Assembly (NCBI GenBank): GCA_023053685.1
Contig: JALIGW010000005.1
Span: 32,793,480-32,857,479 of the forward strand
Origin: Diadophis punctatus similis
Taxonomy: Eukaryota > Chordata > Lepidosauria > Squamata > Dipsadidae
DNA: 64,000 nt
Reading direction: 5' to 3'
Each line of letters opens with the position of its first letter. Position 1 is the first letter of the stretch. Both the position numbers and the translations under genes were made by a program. Shown here piece after piece: positions 24,691 to 35,154 of the stretch. Below the pieces are notes generated by a model. It was not told the origin of the DNA. It did no database searches and saw only the letters and a program-made list of their open reading frames with translations.

Positions 24691-26887
24691 TTGTATATAA
24701 TTCTTACTTGCTCTGGAAAAATCTGCTTAAAGTGTTCTAATGAAAGCTAGATTTCATAATCTCCTTCTCCAGTCAGAGAATGCATACAGATAGGTACAGT
24801 AATCAATCAATCAATCAAATCCATCACTCAATTTTTATTACATTCGTAGACCAGCACATGGGTGCAGTAATAAATTAGTTGGGGCCAATTAAACTTCATT
24901 TCAGACAAAAGTTAGAAAGAACTACTAAAAAAGCAAACGACTAAGATGCACTGACTGTATGCTCTTATTCAAGTGGTTTTTTAAAAAAAACACTAATTCT
25001 TACCATAATTCTTACCTAATTCTTACTATAAGTATACATCTATCTCTCTTTTACCCAAGGGACAGATAATAATTTCATCAGGTACTAAAAATTTAGTGCT
25101 TCTAATGTCCAATTGTTACAAACTTTAAATCAGTTCCAGAACATTCTAAAGCTACTCTTGTCAAACGTCTTGGTACATTAAGTTTAGCCCATGCAGTACC
25201 TATGCAATAACAACATTGCATTAATTTTAATTAGTTGTATTGTGGCATGATAGATCTTGTATGCGCTAATCTTATGAACTGGCTTTATTCCACCATGTAT
25301 CTTGAAATGACGTAGCATCCAAATAACAGAGTGAATCGTTTCTGTTGTATTGCAATGGGAATCCTGTGTTTAGAGCTTCTCATTGTATAGTAACACAAAA
25401 CCACAGAATTGTAGGGTTACAAGTAATATAAGGTCACATTTTCCAGTCCCCTTCTTACAGTCAAGGCATTGCATTTGGTTTAGTCAGGAACAAGTAAGGA
25501 GACAAGTTATACTATACCTTCTATTCAAACCAAATAGGTTTTATTTTTTAAAAAAATAACCCACATTTCAACTTGTACCAAAAAATATAAAGTTATGTGT
25601 TTATTTTCTTCTAGTAGCATACTTCACCCAAGTTGTTTCTGCCAATGCAACTGGATGCTGGAACCCATTCCCCTATGCACCCCAAACTTCACCAAATCTA
25701 GATTATCTTACTCTAGGACCAAAATTACAGTATTAACATAAATGCAACTTTTTCTTTCTTTCAAATATTCTGGAAACAATGTATTCTACTAAATCTGTTT
25801 GTGTACAATTAGGTTTGCTTTGGTTTAAAAATGCATTAGTTATACTCAATTTGCTAGATTTATTTGCTAATTTATCTAAAAGAAACAATGGTGCTAAATA
25901 TCCTTGTGTTTCAATTAAAAACCACATGTAAGATGCATATTTGTATCTAGAATTAACATTCATTTCATGAATAAACATTAGGGGAAACTAAAATTAAATA
26001 AAAATGATATAGCAGAAAGCCACATATATTTCAAAACAGAACCCAGATGAATTTACAACATTTATATCCTCAAAAAATCACCTCTAATAAACTGTGAAAT
26101 ATATGCAAAAATATCACTGAAATATATTTTATTAGCTAAATAAAAAACCATAATAATGCAGAATGACATCAAAAAGTGTAGGCTGATTACAGCTTTACTT
26201 TCAAATGAGCTCTAATTGATCTTTCTAAAATCAAGCTAGACTGACTCACTTGAGAATGGACATAATCCCTGAGTTGGATACAAAACAAATGATAATTGAA
26301 CTAGTTGTTAGAAAAATAAAGCATGAAAAATCCAAGCCTACTGTATCTTACACCAACACCTTACATTTCTAGTGAAAGTAACGGTTGAGTTACCTATTAC
26401 ATTGCAGCTTGATAAAAAAAATAGTCTCTCTCTTTTGTAAACATTCCTTGGAAATGATAAACTTGCATCAAGTAACATAGCATTTTCTCTTCCCTTATGA
26501 AGAACTTTCCTTTGAAAGTTCCTTTGAAACTTCTCCTTTAGCATGGTGGTAAATTCTTATAGCAACCCAAATAACCTTCTATTCTTTCAGATTGAATATG
26601 AAAACTATAAGAATGAGGAGAGATTGAAAGCCCTTATTTCTACTGAAGAATGTTTTCTCACTTATAAATCATAACGCAGACACTACAAATACATATTTAA
26701 GAAAAAGTGCTATTTTAATAAGTGGATCTATTTTTACATACCCTGTAGCAACCTCTCAAGTTACTATGTAAAGCACCCTGTTCCAAATTGTAGAAGTATT
26801 TATATGTGTAAATTTTATACCTCAAGAATTCTTAGCAGATATACTTAGGCATCTTGGTTACGGTATTTTCCGAAGATTCACCTAGAC
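24691..26887. other. Unique AT-rich non-coding sequence
   Basis: Contains a short (AATC)n run at about 24799-24822 and a CR1-like fragment (listed separately). Frames at 25733-25978 and 26338-26544 on the minus strand have no motif support. Confidence 0.5.
25389..25470 (-). mobile_element. CR1 LINE 3'-end remnant
   Basis: Reads 'CACAGAATTGTAGGGTTACAAG...GGTCACATTTTCCAGTCC', the diverged complement of the CR1 3' end (GGACTAGATGACC...AACTCTATGATTCTGT type). Confidence 0.5.
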
Positions 26888-27033
26888 CAGGGGTGGGCAA
26901 ACTATGGTTCTTTGAGGACCTGTGGACTTCAACTCCCAGAATTCCTGAGCCAGCCATGCATGCATGGCTGGCTCAGGAATTCTGGGAGTTGAAGTCCACA
27001 GGTCCTCAAAGAATCATAGTTTGCCCACCCCTG
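26888..27033. mobile_element. Palindromic hAT-type MITE, 146 bp
   Basis: Starts CAGGGGTGGGCAAACTATGG, ends CATAGTTTGCCCACCCCTG, with about 70-bp arms that match almost perfectly around a CATGCATGCATG centre. CCTAGAC flanks both sides, but two bases (AA) intervene on the right, so the 8-bp duplication is imperfect. Confidence 0.88.
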
Positions 27034-27784
27034 AATCCTAGACCTCTAGAAAATATATCTCTCTGAAAAACTGAATGCTTTTTAGTTTTTGTTTTGGTAT
27101 TAAATTTGAAATATTTGTAATAAATGCTTAAATCAAGCCACTGAAGAAATAATTTGCACCCTTAACTCTGATTTCAGCATTTTAACTGGTACTTTGTAAC
27201 ATGAAAAAATCAAAATCCTATAAATCTTACTTTCTTACTCTCAAAGTCAAATAGGCTTAAAAAACAAATGAATGGCGAGAGTGTATGTATATGAAAAAGG
27301 AGGTTAATTTCAATGAAATTAATTTTTCTTAAATCACTTCATAAGGGGAGAAAAACCGCAAGTTTTCAGCTGTGACATTTACCACAAGATGATAGCCATC
27401 ATTGAATCTGATCCACTAAATTGCAATCTTAGAATACACCCAAGAAATCTAACTAGTTATGCCACATTCCTTTCAACTGTCTATGTCTATCAGTTGATAT
27501 GCATAGGTTTCTGGTTCTGGTGTTCCAAATGAGATCCATTGTTTACAGTTAATGTTATCAAAAAGATTATCTACAGCAGTAAATCTGAGCTTTCTTTTTT
27601 CACTATAAGTGCCAACATTAGCCACCTAGGAATGAAAATGTGTTCTTATTTTCTGCCACAAACTGTTCTTTCCATTATTTTTAGTTAATCAATACTGTAA
27701 CTCTGTACTTTATAACGAACTTTTCTTTATATATCAAAAGGCACAAATCGGTCAATACTTTGGAATCAATAATAGAGACATATA
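27034..27784. other. AT-rich sequence, nothing recognised
   Basis: No gene or repeat signature found. Confidence 0.5.
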
Positions 27785-28018
27785 GAGCCAGTTTGGTCTA
27801 GAGATTAAGGCACCAGGCTAAAAAGCAGGAGACCATGAGTTCAAGTTCCACTTTAGCCGTTAAAGCCAGCTGAGTGATTTTGGGCCAGTCACTCTCAGCC
27901 CAATTCACCTCACAGAATTGTTGGAATGGGAAAAGCAAGCCAAGGAAGATGTGTTGGATATGTTCGATGCTTGAGGTATTTGTAAAAATATTAAAGGTGG
28001 GATTTAAATAAATAAATA
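27785..28018 (+). mobile_element. Sauria/ACA-type SINE, full length
   Basis: A-box-like GTTTGGTCTAGAGATTAAGG, 'GGCACCAGGCTAAAAAGC', B-box-like GAGTTCAAGTTCC, 'TTTTGGGCCAGTCACTCTCA', 'CACCTCACAGAATTGTTG', and the AAATAAATAAATAG tail. Best-preserved copy of this SINE in the window. Confidence 0.93.
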
Positions 28019-29713
28019 GTAATTATTTCAATGTGTCTTCCTCAGCATAAAATTAATTAATTCTTCCTCCCCAGTTCACTTGGCACATATTTTGGTTGTC
28101 AAGGCTAAAAGGATAATTTTGACTATTGTTCCAACCAGCTATTATAATAACCAATTCATCATTTTTCATATTTATATCAGTTCTCTTATTTATATCAGGA
28201 TAAGTTGTTTAACATAATTGCAGTGTCTTCTAATTTATCTTTCTAGACCTTTTGGGGAGGAGATAGAGTAGATCCAAAAGCTGGCTAGTTGGCTAGCTGA
28301 GGTACTTTTAAGTCCTCTCTGGAGAAAGCAACGTATGGGATTTATAGAGAGAAGAACATCAGCATTTCTTTACTCTTAAGTTCATGAGAATGAGCCTAAG
28401 AATTCAAACTAAAACATTCTTGCACTTTCCCCGGATAAACCAACAATTTAACTGTAAACTTATTTTGAAAGACAATGATATGAATGAACAATATGAAATT
28501 CTTATGGCAATTTATTCATATTTAAGGTGGTGGGTTTTTTTAAATCGAAGGAAATGAAATTTTGGACACTAGCAAAAATGGACAAGAACAAGTTGTGATT
28601 GTTGAACAAGACTGATGTGTTTGATAAACTCGACATAAAGGGCTTTTGATTCGCTTCTTGGTTTCATTTGTTATTATTTAATACTTCCCATCTCATCTAC
28701 AAGATGATTCTGTGTAAAATATATAAGCCAGTATGAAAAAAGTAAACAGGAAGCCTGGGCATCAGTGGGATAAATAATCATATTTTATTGGTCTCTACAT
28801 CCATGCTCTCAGAGAAGTCAAAATATAGTCTTCCAAAGTTGCAAAGGTATGATTACACAGCCTTGCCTCACAGCAGGTCTGCTGATTTGTGCTTTATTCC
28901 AATCTTATACCTTTCCTATATGGAACCTTTCCTTTTTCTGTGGTCATTTCATAATCTATCGCATATAGTCTTTCTGAATACACTAAAAGCACTAAACACC
29001 AGTGGAAAACTGGCATATATTTTGTCTTAGATAACAAAGGGCTATCATTGGCTTGTTATTAAAAAAAAACAGCTAAGTTTTCTAAAAATGCTGTTTACAA
29101 AGCACAAGGGGAGCAGAATTAAAATCCAATTTAAAGAATTATGAAGCCTTCAGATTGCTTTTGTTTTGAGATAGAATATAATTGCTAATCTCATTTGATA
29201 ACTTTCTCTGAAGAATAGAATGGTAATCCAAGCATAGGGGAGGGGCGAGATCATACCAATTTACTGGGTTATATTATCATTTACAAAAACTATTTTAATT
29301 GTATTTAAAGACCATAGTTATCGCAAGACAACTTTTTTAAAAATTTAATTTGTTTGCTGTCCATTTGCAAGGCTTTAAACATAATATTTAAAATACGTCA
29401 TGCAATCACTAATTCAACAAACATTACAAAAAAACATAAAATATAAATAATCTTAAAGTATTTGCCTGAAAAGACTATTCTGAAGGATCCATTAGAAGTA
29501 ATTGCAGGTAAAACATAGGAAGAAATAAATGACACATGACAGACATGTGTTTATAAAACAGAAGCCTCCACTGAAAGGACTACATTTGTTATACTCATTA
29601 ACATTCCTGATAATAGTAGTAAGCAAAAAGTTGTCATGTTCATTAATTCCATGTGGTTTTGGGTGCAGTTTAAAGTTCTATTGATTAAAGTCTTAAATTA
29701 AAACCAATATATC
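28019..29713. other. AT-rich non-coding sequence
   Basis: No gene, RNA or repeat signature that I can name. Confidence 0.5.
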
Positions 29714-30008
29714 CAGTGGTGGGATTCAAATTTTTTTATTACCGGTTCTGTGGGCGTGGCTTGGTGGGCGTGATGTGTCTTGATGGGCGTGGCAGGGGAA
29801 GGATACTGTAAAATCTCCATTCCCTCCCCTCTCCAGGGGAAGGATACTGCAAAATCCCCATTTCCTCCCGATCAGCTGGGACTCGGGAGGCAGAGACTAG
29901 ATGGGGGTGGGGCCAGTCAGAGGTGGTATTTACCGGTTCTCCGAACTACTCAAAATTTCCGCTACCGGTTCTCCAGAACTGGTCAGAATCTGCTGAAACC
30001 CACCTCTG
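29714..30008. mobile_element. hAT-type non-autonomous element (GGTGGGTTC family)
   Basis: Runs CAGTGGTGGGATTCAAAT to CTGAAACCCACCTCTG with a perfect 8-bp duplication AATATATC (29706-29713, 30009-30016). It contains a direct repeat of about 36 bp (29793-29828 and 29834-29869, starting CAGGGGAAGGATACTG). Confidence 0.95.
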
Positions 30009-30401
30009 AATATATCTCACAGTATAAACATCTGGATTTAAAACTATGTGGATATTTAGATGACTATTGTTTCATACCTTTAATTATCTTAATATCAGAG
30101 TGTCAATAATATTTTCATTTTGAATTACTTTCAGGGATGCCTTTGATCCCAAAAAGTGGTATAAAAACACCTAAATTAAATGTATAAATGTTTTAGAACA
30201 GAGCTAAGTCTTTTTCTAGAAGCCCTGGTGACACAGTGGTTAGAATGTAGTACTGAAGGCTAACTCTGCCCACAGCCTGCAGTTCAAATCTGATGGGCTT
30301 GAAGTTGAATCAGCCTTCCATCCTTCCATTGGTAAAATGAGGACCCAGATTGTTGGGGGCAATACACTAACTTTGTAAATTGGTCAGACAGTCCTATAAA
30401 G

Positions 30402-31121
30402 CAGCGGTCACCAACTGGTGATCCGTGGACCACTGGTGGTCCCCCAAAAAATTTTGGTGGTCCACAGAAAATGTATTTGCATTTTTAATATTTCACTAAA
30501 TCAGGGTTTCTCAAACTACGGCCCCTGGGACAGATATGTGCAATGAACGTTTGTGTTGCTGCAGAGTCTCCCCCTTCAAGATCTTTTCGTGTGGGTCAGA
30601 GGGGGGGCAGAAATTCCAACTTGGGGTCTGCTTTGGCCTCCTAGTGTGTGGCTTTGTGTGAAGGCTGGAGGGAAGTGCCGCTGGTGGCGAAGAGCCGGAG
30701 GACCTTGTTCCAGTGGGACTGCATCATGGCCTGGAACTGGCTGACCATCTCAGCCCGCTGAGCAGTACATGGGCCGGTACATGGCCTTGCACTCCCGCAG
30801 GTCTTCCCTCTGCTTGGAAAGCCTATGCTCGTAATCCTCAGTGAGGTGCTTCTGCTCAGCCTCCTTTTTGGTCAGATCCAATTTGAACTGAGTTGTTTTG
30901 CCAACTCTTTCTCATGGTGGCTGCTTAGCTCCAACAACTGTTCCTATTGGGACCCTACAGAGCCTCGGCGGTGAGGCGAGGAGTTAGCCACGCCCACCCA
31001 GTCACATGACCACCTAGTGATGCCCACCCAGCCGGTCATTAGGCAGATCATGTTACTGGTCCGCGGGATTTAAAATTATGAATTTAGTGGTCCCTGAGGT
31101 CCAAAAGTTTGGTGACCCCTG
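30402..31121. mobile_element. 720-bp hAT-type element carrying a coding-gene fragment
   Basis: Runs CAGCGGTCACCAACTGGTGA to AAAAGTTTGGTGACCCCTG with a perfect 8-bp duplication CTATAAAG (30394-30401, 31122-31129). The termini match the 174-bp element at 37730-37903 in the opposite orientation, including the GGTGGTCC and TTTAAAATTATGAATTTAGTGG parts. The extra interior (about 30500-31030) is absent from that relative and holds the antisense coiled-coil fragment and one CCCACCCAGTCACATGAC module. Confidence 0.95.
30546..30950 (-). pseudogene. Decayed coiled-coil coding fragment captured in hAT
   Basis: On the minus strand the hAT interior reads as protein-like sequence through frame changes and stops. 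In order: EQLLELSSHHEKELAKQL, then LTKKEAEQKHLTEDYEHRL and SKQREDLRECKAMYR after a frameshift, then AEMVSQFQAMMQSHWNKVL, then EAKADPKLEF past a stop. The Glu/Lys/Leu heptad-like pattern indicates a coiled coil. No intron signal interrupts the roughly 400 bases, so this could be one exon or a processed copy. I do not recognise the parent gene with confidence. At least two frameshifts and two stops make it non-functional. Confidence 0.65.
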
Positions 31122-31289
31122 CTATAAAGCACTATGGAGTAGTATATAAATCTAAGTGCTACTGCTATTCTTGTTATATCATATTATTTATATTCATAAT
31201 ATATTGTTTTTATTAAGCAGTCATAAGATTTGAGAAATATTTAGACTTCAATGACCTATGCTTCAATGTTGTGACAGAAAAGGATTGCT

Positions 31290-31665
31290 TGCTTGGGGGG
31301 AATAGCGAACACTTTAGAAGATAGGCTCAAGGAGGGATCTTGACAGATTTGAACACTGGACCCTATTCAACAAAAGGCAATTCAGTGGTGAGAAAAGCAA
31401 GATCTTACAATTAGGCAAGAAAAACCAAATGAACAGGTACAGAATAGATGGTACCTGACTGAACAGCAGTAGCTGTGAGTGGGCTCTAAGAGTTCTAGTG
31501 GCCAACCACTTAAAGGTTCGCCATCACTGGTATAAGGTCTTCTAATGGATTATGGTCTTTTTATACGGTCGTCTAATGGGTTCTAATGAATTAGAAGAGC
31601 TCCAAGGTCCCTTCAAATCTGTTCTGTTATTCCATTATTCCGTTATTCTGTTGTTAATCCATTAT
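31290..31665 (+). mobile_element. CR1/L2-type LINE 3' remnants
   Basis: The part at 31290-31500 translates in pieces to FNKRQFSGEKSKILQLGKKN and NQMNRYRIDGT, like the C-terminal end of CR1/L2 reverse-transcriptase ORF2. It is followed by a stray hAT right end (GGTTCGCCATCACTGG, about 31514-31530). At 31598-31665 is 'CTCCAAGGTCCCTTCAAATC' plus a (ATTCTGTT)-like tail, the CR1 3' terminus. Broken and non-functional. Confidence 0.65.
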
Positions 31666-31873
31666 TCTTGAACAGTCCTATAAACCTCTACCATAGTAGA
31701 AGTGCAACTGCAGTGCAGTGGAAATGCTCATTTCAAATGGCCATGTATCAATGTATTATTTGCAAACAAAACCCCTCTTCTGCTTATCACATTCATATTA
31801 ACTGTAGTTAGCACATGCTTGAAATGGCTTAAAAGACCATCAATAATAATGCATCCATTTTTCCTGACTAACA

Positions 31874-32300
31874 CAGTGGTCCCCAACCTTTCCGGCTTTG
31901 CAGACTGGTGGTGGTTGTGGAGGGGGGGGAGGAGATGGGATGGTTTCATGCATGTGCGGTTTCATTGGTTTCATTGCCGCTTGTGCAAATGCAGCTTTGT
32001 GCACTCACTTGCCACTTGCGCAGTCAGATTCCCAACAATAGCAATAGCAATAGCACTTAGACTTATATACCGCTTCATAGTGCTTTACAGCCCTCTCTAA
32101 GCGGTTTACAGAGTTCAGCATATTGCCCCCAACAATCTGGGTCCTCATTTTACCAACCTCAGAAGGATGGAAGGCTGAGTCAACCTTGAGCCTGGTGAGA
32201 TTTGAACAGCTGAACTGCTGAACTAGCAGTAGCCTGCAGTGCTGCATTTAACCACTGCGTCACCTCGGCTCAACCACAGACTGGGGGTTGAGAAGCCCTG
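31874..32300. mobile_element. hAT-type element (CAGTGGTCCCCAACC family) hosting a SINE
   Basis: Starts CAGTGGTCCCCAACCTTTCC, ends GGGTTGAGAAGCCCTG. Flanks gactaaca and tattaaca match at 6 of 8 bases, consistent with an old duplication. Interrupted by a minus-strand SINE at 32037-32271. Confidence 0.78.
32037..32271 (-). mobile_element. Sauria-type tRNA SINE, minus strand, nested
   Basis: On the plus strand it begins with the tail (AATAGC)3, then CACTTAGACTTATATACCGC, the body, and ends CACCTCGGCTC, the complement of the tRNA-like head. It lies inside the hAT element at 31874-32300 and is therefore younger. Confidence 0.93.
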
Positions 32301-33590
32301 TATTAACATACATCCTGGTTTAGTAAGACCTAGAACTAGTAATTGCCTCTTAAACTTCTTTTGAAAGCACATGGTGTCTAATGAGTTCCACTATTTCCTG
32401 TTTCTTAACATGTAAGCAAGATTGAACAAAAGGCTGGTACAAATGTATGAACCAACAGTAGATGATCATATTGTTCCTATAGCAGGTAGCCAAACTGCTC
32501 GTGACTAGATTATACTTCGTGTGAAATATAAAGATTATAGTTTGGGTTCTCCTTGATCCTACCATACTTCTCAATTCTTTTTTGCTTTTTTCCCATATTC
32601 TTGAATTTTTGCTGAGGCTTGTACAAAGAAATGTTTGGCTTGCTTTTTTCTTGTAGTTCTACACTGAAATGGTATAATCCACTTTCTATGGAATTACGGT
32701 ACTCTGAAATCTATTCCAATTTACAGCTTGTTTAGAACACTGGGGATAAGATTGCTGACTAATAAAAGACAGCACTACTATTCGAAATGTTTGAACCCAG
32801 TTTAAATGTTAATATGCAATAGTTGAAGTAGAATCTCATCCCATGTATTTTCCCTCATTCTTTTAAGATCTGACAGGAAGACTTCATTATGGGAATTTCT
32901 ATTCTCTGATGTTTTGGGCTGCCAACAAGATTGAAGACTTTCTCTCAATGACACCTACTCCTAAAATATCCTCCCAGGAGAATATACACCCTCCGCTTAG
33001 TCAAGCTGATCAAGATCTTTTTTGTAAAGCTGTTCAATCAGTTCCCATTATTGTTTTATTTTGTGCTCTGCTTAAATACAATTTATATATATATTCTACC
33101 TTGCTGAAAATTGCTCAAGAGACCTTGTGTGAGTGGGAAGCAGGCTAAAAAAAATATGTAATAAATAATAAATAAAAGTTGTCATCCCAATCTAATCAAT
33201 TATTTATCCCTCTAAACAATAAATACATGTTACCCAAGTCTTCAGAGTTAAGAGCCCATTGATTAGAAATGCTTTTCAGTTTCTCAAATTTCAGCCAAGT
33301 TCTTATAATATTAGACTTCTGTAACACAAATTCAACACAAACAAAAGCTTCTTAAGGACTGTGTTTTAATTTACACTTCCTCAAGTGCTGAATAAAATAA
33401 AGGGAAAAATATTATAGATTCAAATATGATATAACTACAGAAATCTCTCAAACGCCTACTTCACAGGTGTTCGGTTACAAATTACATTCTTCAAAGAAAA
33501 AAAATTCTCATTTTAACTGGTACCACACTTGTTCATTTGTGTGGTAAAGCATCAAGCTTCTCCTAAGTGAACATCAAATAAATAAAGTGT
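32301..33590. other. AT-rich non-coding sequence
   Basis: No gene recognised. The frame at 32909-33148 has no motif support. Confidence 0.5.
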
Positions 33591-33861
33591 CGTTGGCTTA
33601 CCTGAACAGTCTTTTCTGTGCGCCGCGTGGAGAGTCCAAGCAATGGGATAAACTTTGGTCGGTTGTCAAGGGACTGAGTTATTTTTAGATTGAAGCACGC
33701 CCTCACTATTCTACTGGCTCTTGCCAGTTTCAAAATGAAGACAGAGAGACCCACAAAAGGAGGATGTGTAAGAAACTCCCTTGCGACCCTGGACCGAAAA
33801 GCCAGGGCGGGTTTGGACTCTCCATGCAGTGCACAGAGAAAACTGTTCAGGTAAGCCAATG
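33591..33861. repeat. DIRS inverted terminal repeat and internal complementary region
   Basis: Arms of about 46 bp at 33591-33637 (GTTGGCTTACCTGAACAGTC...) and 33814-33861 (...CTGTTCAGGTAAGCCAAT), roughly 87% complementary, separated by about 176 bp. CCAAGCAATGG also occurs in direct orientation next to both. Confidence 0.88.
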
Positions 33862-33971
33862 GCACTTCTCCTGTGCATTGCTAAGGACAGTCCAAGCAAT
33901 GGAATATACCCAAGCTTAAGTCTCGTGGGCAGAAGAAAGCTGGTCAGGGGAGCCGCTGTGGAACAGACCTT

Positions 33972-34800
33972 CTAAAGTACCCGCCTGCCAAATGCAGCCT
34001 CAGCCGAGGCAAACAAGTCCAGTTTGCAGTTCTTAAAGAAGGGCAATGGCGTAGACCATGTGGCTGCCCTACAGATTTCTTCAACAGAGGACTAAGTGGC
34101 CCTGGCCACTGAGGTGGCTGCGCTGCGGGTGGAATGCGTGGTTATCCCATCCGGAACAGGCCTTGACTGTCCCTCGTAAGCGTGAGCAATGCACGCTTTA
34201 AGCCAATGGCTGATAGTCTGGGATGTGACCTTGCAACCCATGGAGGCCAGCTGAACCACAACAAACAATGTTTCTGATCTCCGGAACGAAGCCGTCCTTC
34301 TGATATAAATCTGGAGTGCCCAGATTTATGCCAACGATGTTCCAGTGGATGACGCGAGTTGGAACAAAAGTCCGGTAGAATCACCTCCTGGGCCTGATGG
34401 AACCAGGAGTTCACCTTTGGAAGGAAGGAGGGATCCAGACAGAGGATGACTCTGTCCTGATGGAAGTGGCACAAGTCCTTGCACACTGAAAGCACTGGCA
34501 GTTCAGAAACCCTCCTGGCCGAGGTGATAGCGACCAGGAAGGCCGTCTTGAATGACAGGAATCGAAGTGAGACAGTCCGAAGCGGCTCAAACAGCGAGGA
34601 TGTGAGCACTTGCAGGACGAGTGAGAGATCCCAAGAAAGGTATCTATGTACAACCTGAGGTCTCAAATTGGCTGCACCCTTCAAGAAACTGCGGACGCTC
34701 AGGTGAATAATAGAGAGAATGCAAATTGCCAAGTCTGATGACTGTGGACAAGGCCGCAACCTGTCGCCGGAAAGTGTTGAGAGCCAGGCCTTTGTTAAGT
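33972..34800 (-). pseudogene. DIRS tyrosine recombinase, broken
   Basis: The minus-strand frame includes SFLKGAANLRPQVVHRYLSW, FLVAITSARRVSELPVL (with the first catalytic Arg region) and, after a frameshift near 34320, GITTHSTRSAATSVARAT (the HxxR motif), then EEICRAATWSTPLPFFKNCK and AEAAFGRRVL before the stop at 33972-33974. An in-frame stop follows SVARAT. DIRS enzymes normally have a tyrosine in an 'xHYxLD' motif after the TPxPF stretch; here the residues are N-C, so the nucleophile appears lost. In a live element the enzyme would integrate a circular cDNA without making target duplications. N-terminal part about 34800-34760 is in another frame (ALNTFRRQVAALST). Confidence 0.82.
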
Positions 34801-34878
34801 CCCACTTACAAGAAGGTCAAAATCTGAGGAATCGATGGAGACAGAGGATCAAGGTGAGACTGGAGGCAAAAGGCACAG

Positions 34879-35154
34879 TAGGCAATTTTTGCGAAAAACG
34901 GCCCATTTTCAGCCTTTTTTTGCAAAAACAAGGCATGCAGAGGGTTTGGGAAGCCTGCAGAGCACTCCTAGGGCGTGGGAAATGCAAAAATGCCCCCGTT
35001 TTTTGCGAAAAATGGCCCATTTTTTGCAAAAATGGGATGCAGGGGCAGGGTTTCGAGAGGCCAAAAATGGCTGTATTAACTGTATAAGACGCACTGACAT
35101 TTCCACCCTCTTTTTGGGGGCAAAAAGGTGCGTCTTATGCTCTGAAAAATATGG
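34879..35154. mobile_element. TA-type palindrome-ended element, right end
   Basis: Ends with AAAAAGGTGCGTCTTATGCT then CTGAAAAATATGG, followed by TA (35155-35156): the terminus of the family at 15911 and 38523. The interior has two copies of a TTTTGCGAAAAA-GGCCCATTTT motif (about 34884 and 34999). No left terminus is visible against the DIRS junction, so it is truncated. Confidence 0.65.

Larger units (their letters stand above)
30220..31169 (+). mobile_element. Sauria-type tRNA SINE split by a hAT element
   Basis: 5' part 30220-30401: AGCCCTGGTGACACAGTGGT head, B-box-like GTTCAAATC and body. 3' part 31122-31169: AAGCACTATGGAGTAGTATA and the tail TGCTACTGCTATT. The 720-bp insertion between them is bounded by CTATAAAG at both ends, so the SINE is older than the hAT element. 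Confidence 0.93.
33591..34878 (-). mobile_element. DIRS-type retrotransposon, 3' portion
   Basis: Minus-strand order: tyrosine-recombinase reading frame (about 34800 to 33972), then an internal region whose sequence (33814-33861) is the inverted complement of the outermost 33591-33637. Inverted terminal repeats plus an internal complementary region are the defining layout of DIRS-like elements. The reverse transcriptase/RNase H part and left end are missing: at about 34879 it abuts a TA-element end. The right junction lies near 33590. Confidence 0.82.
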
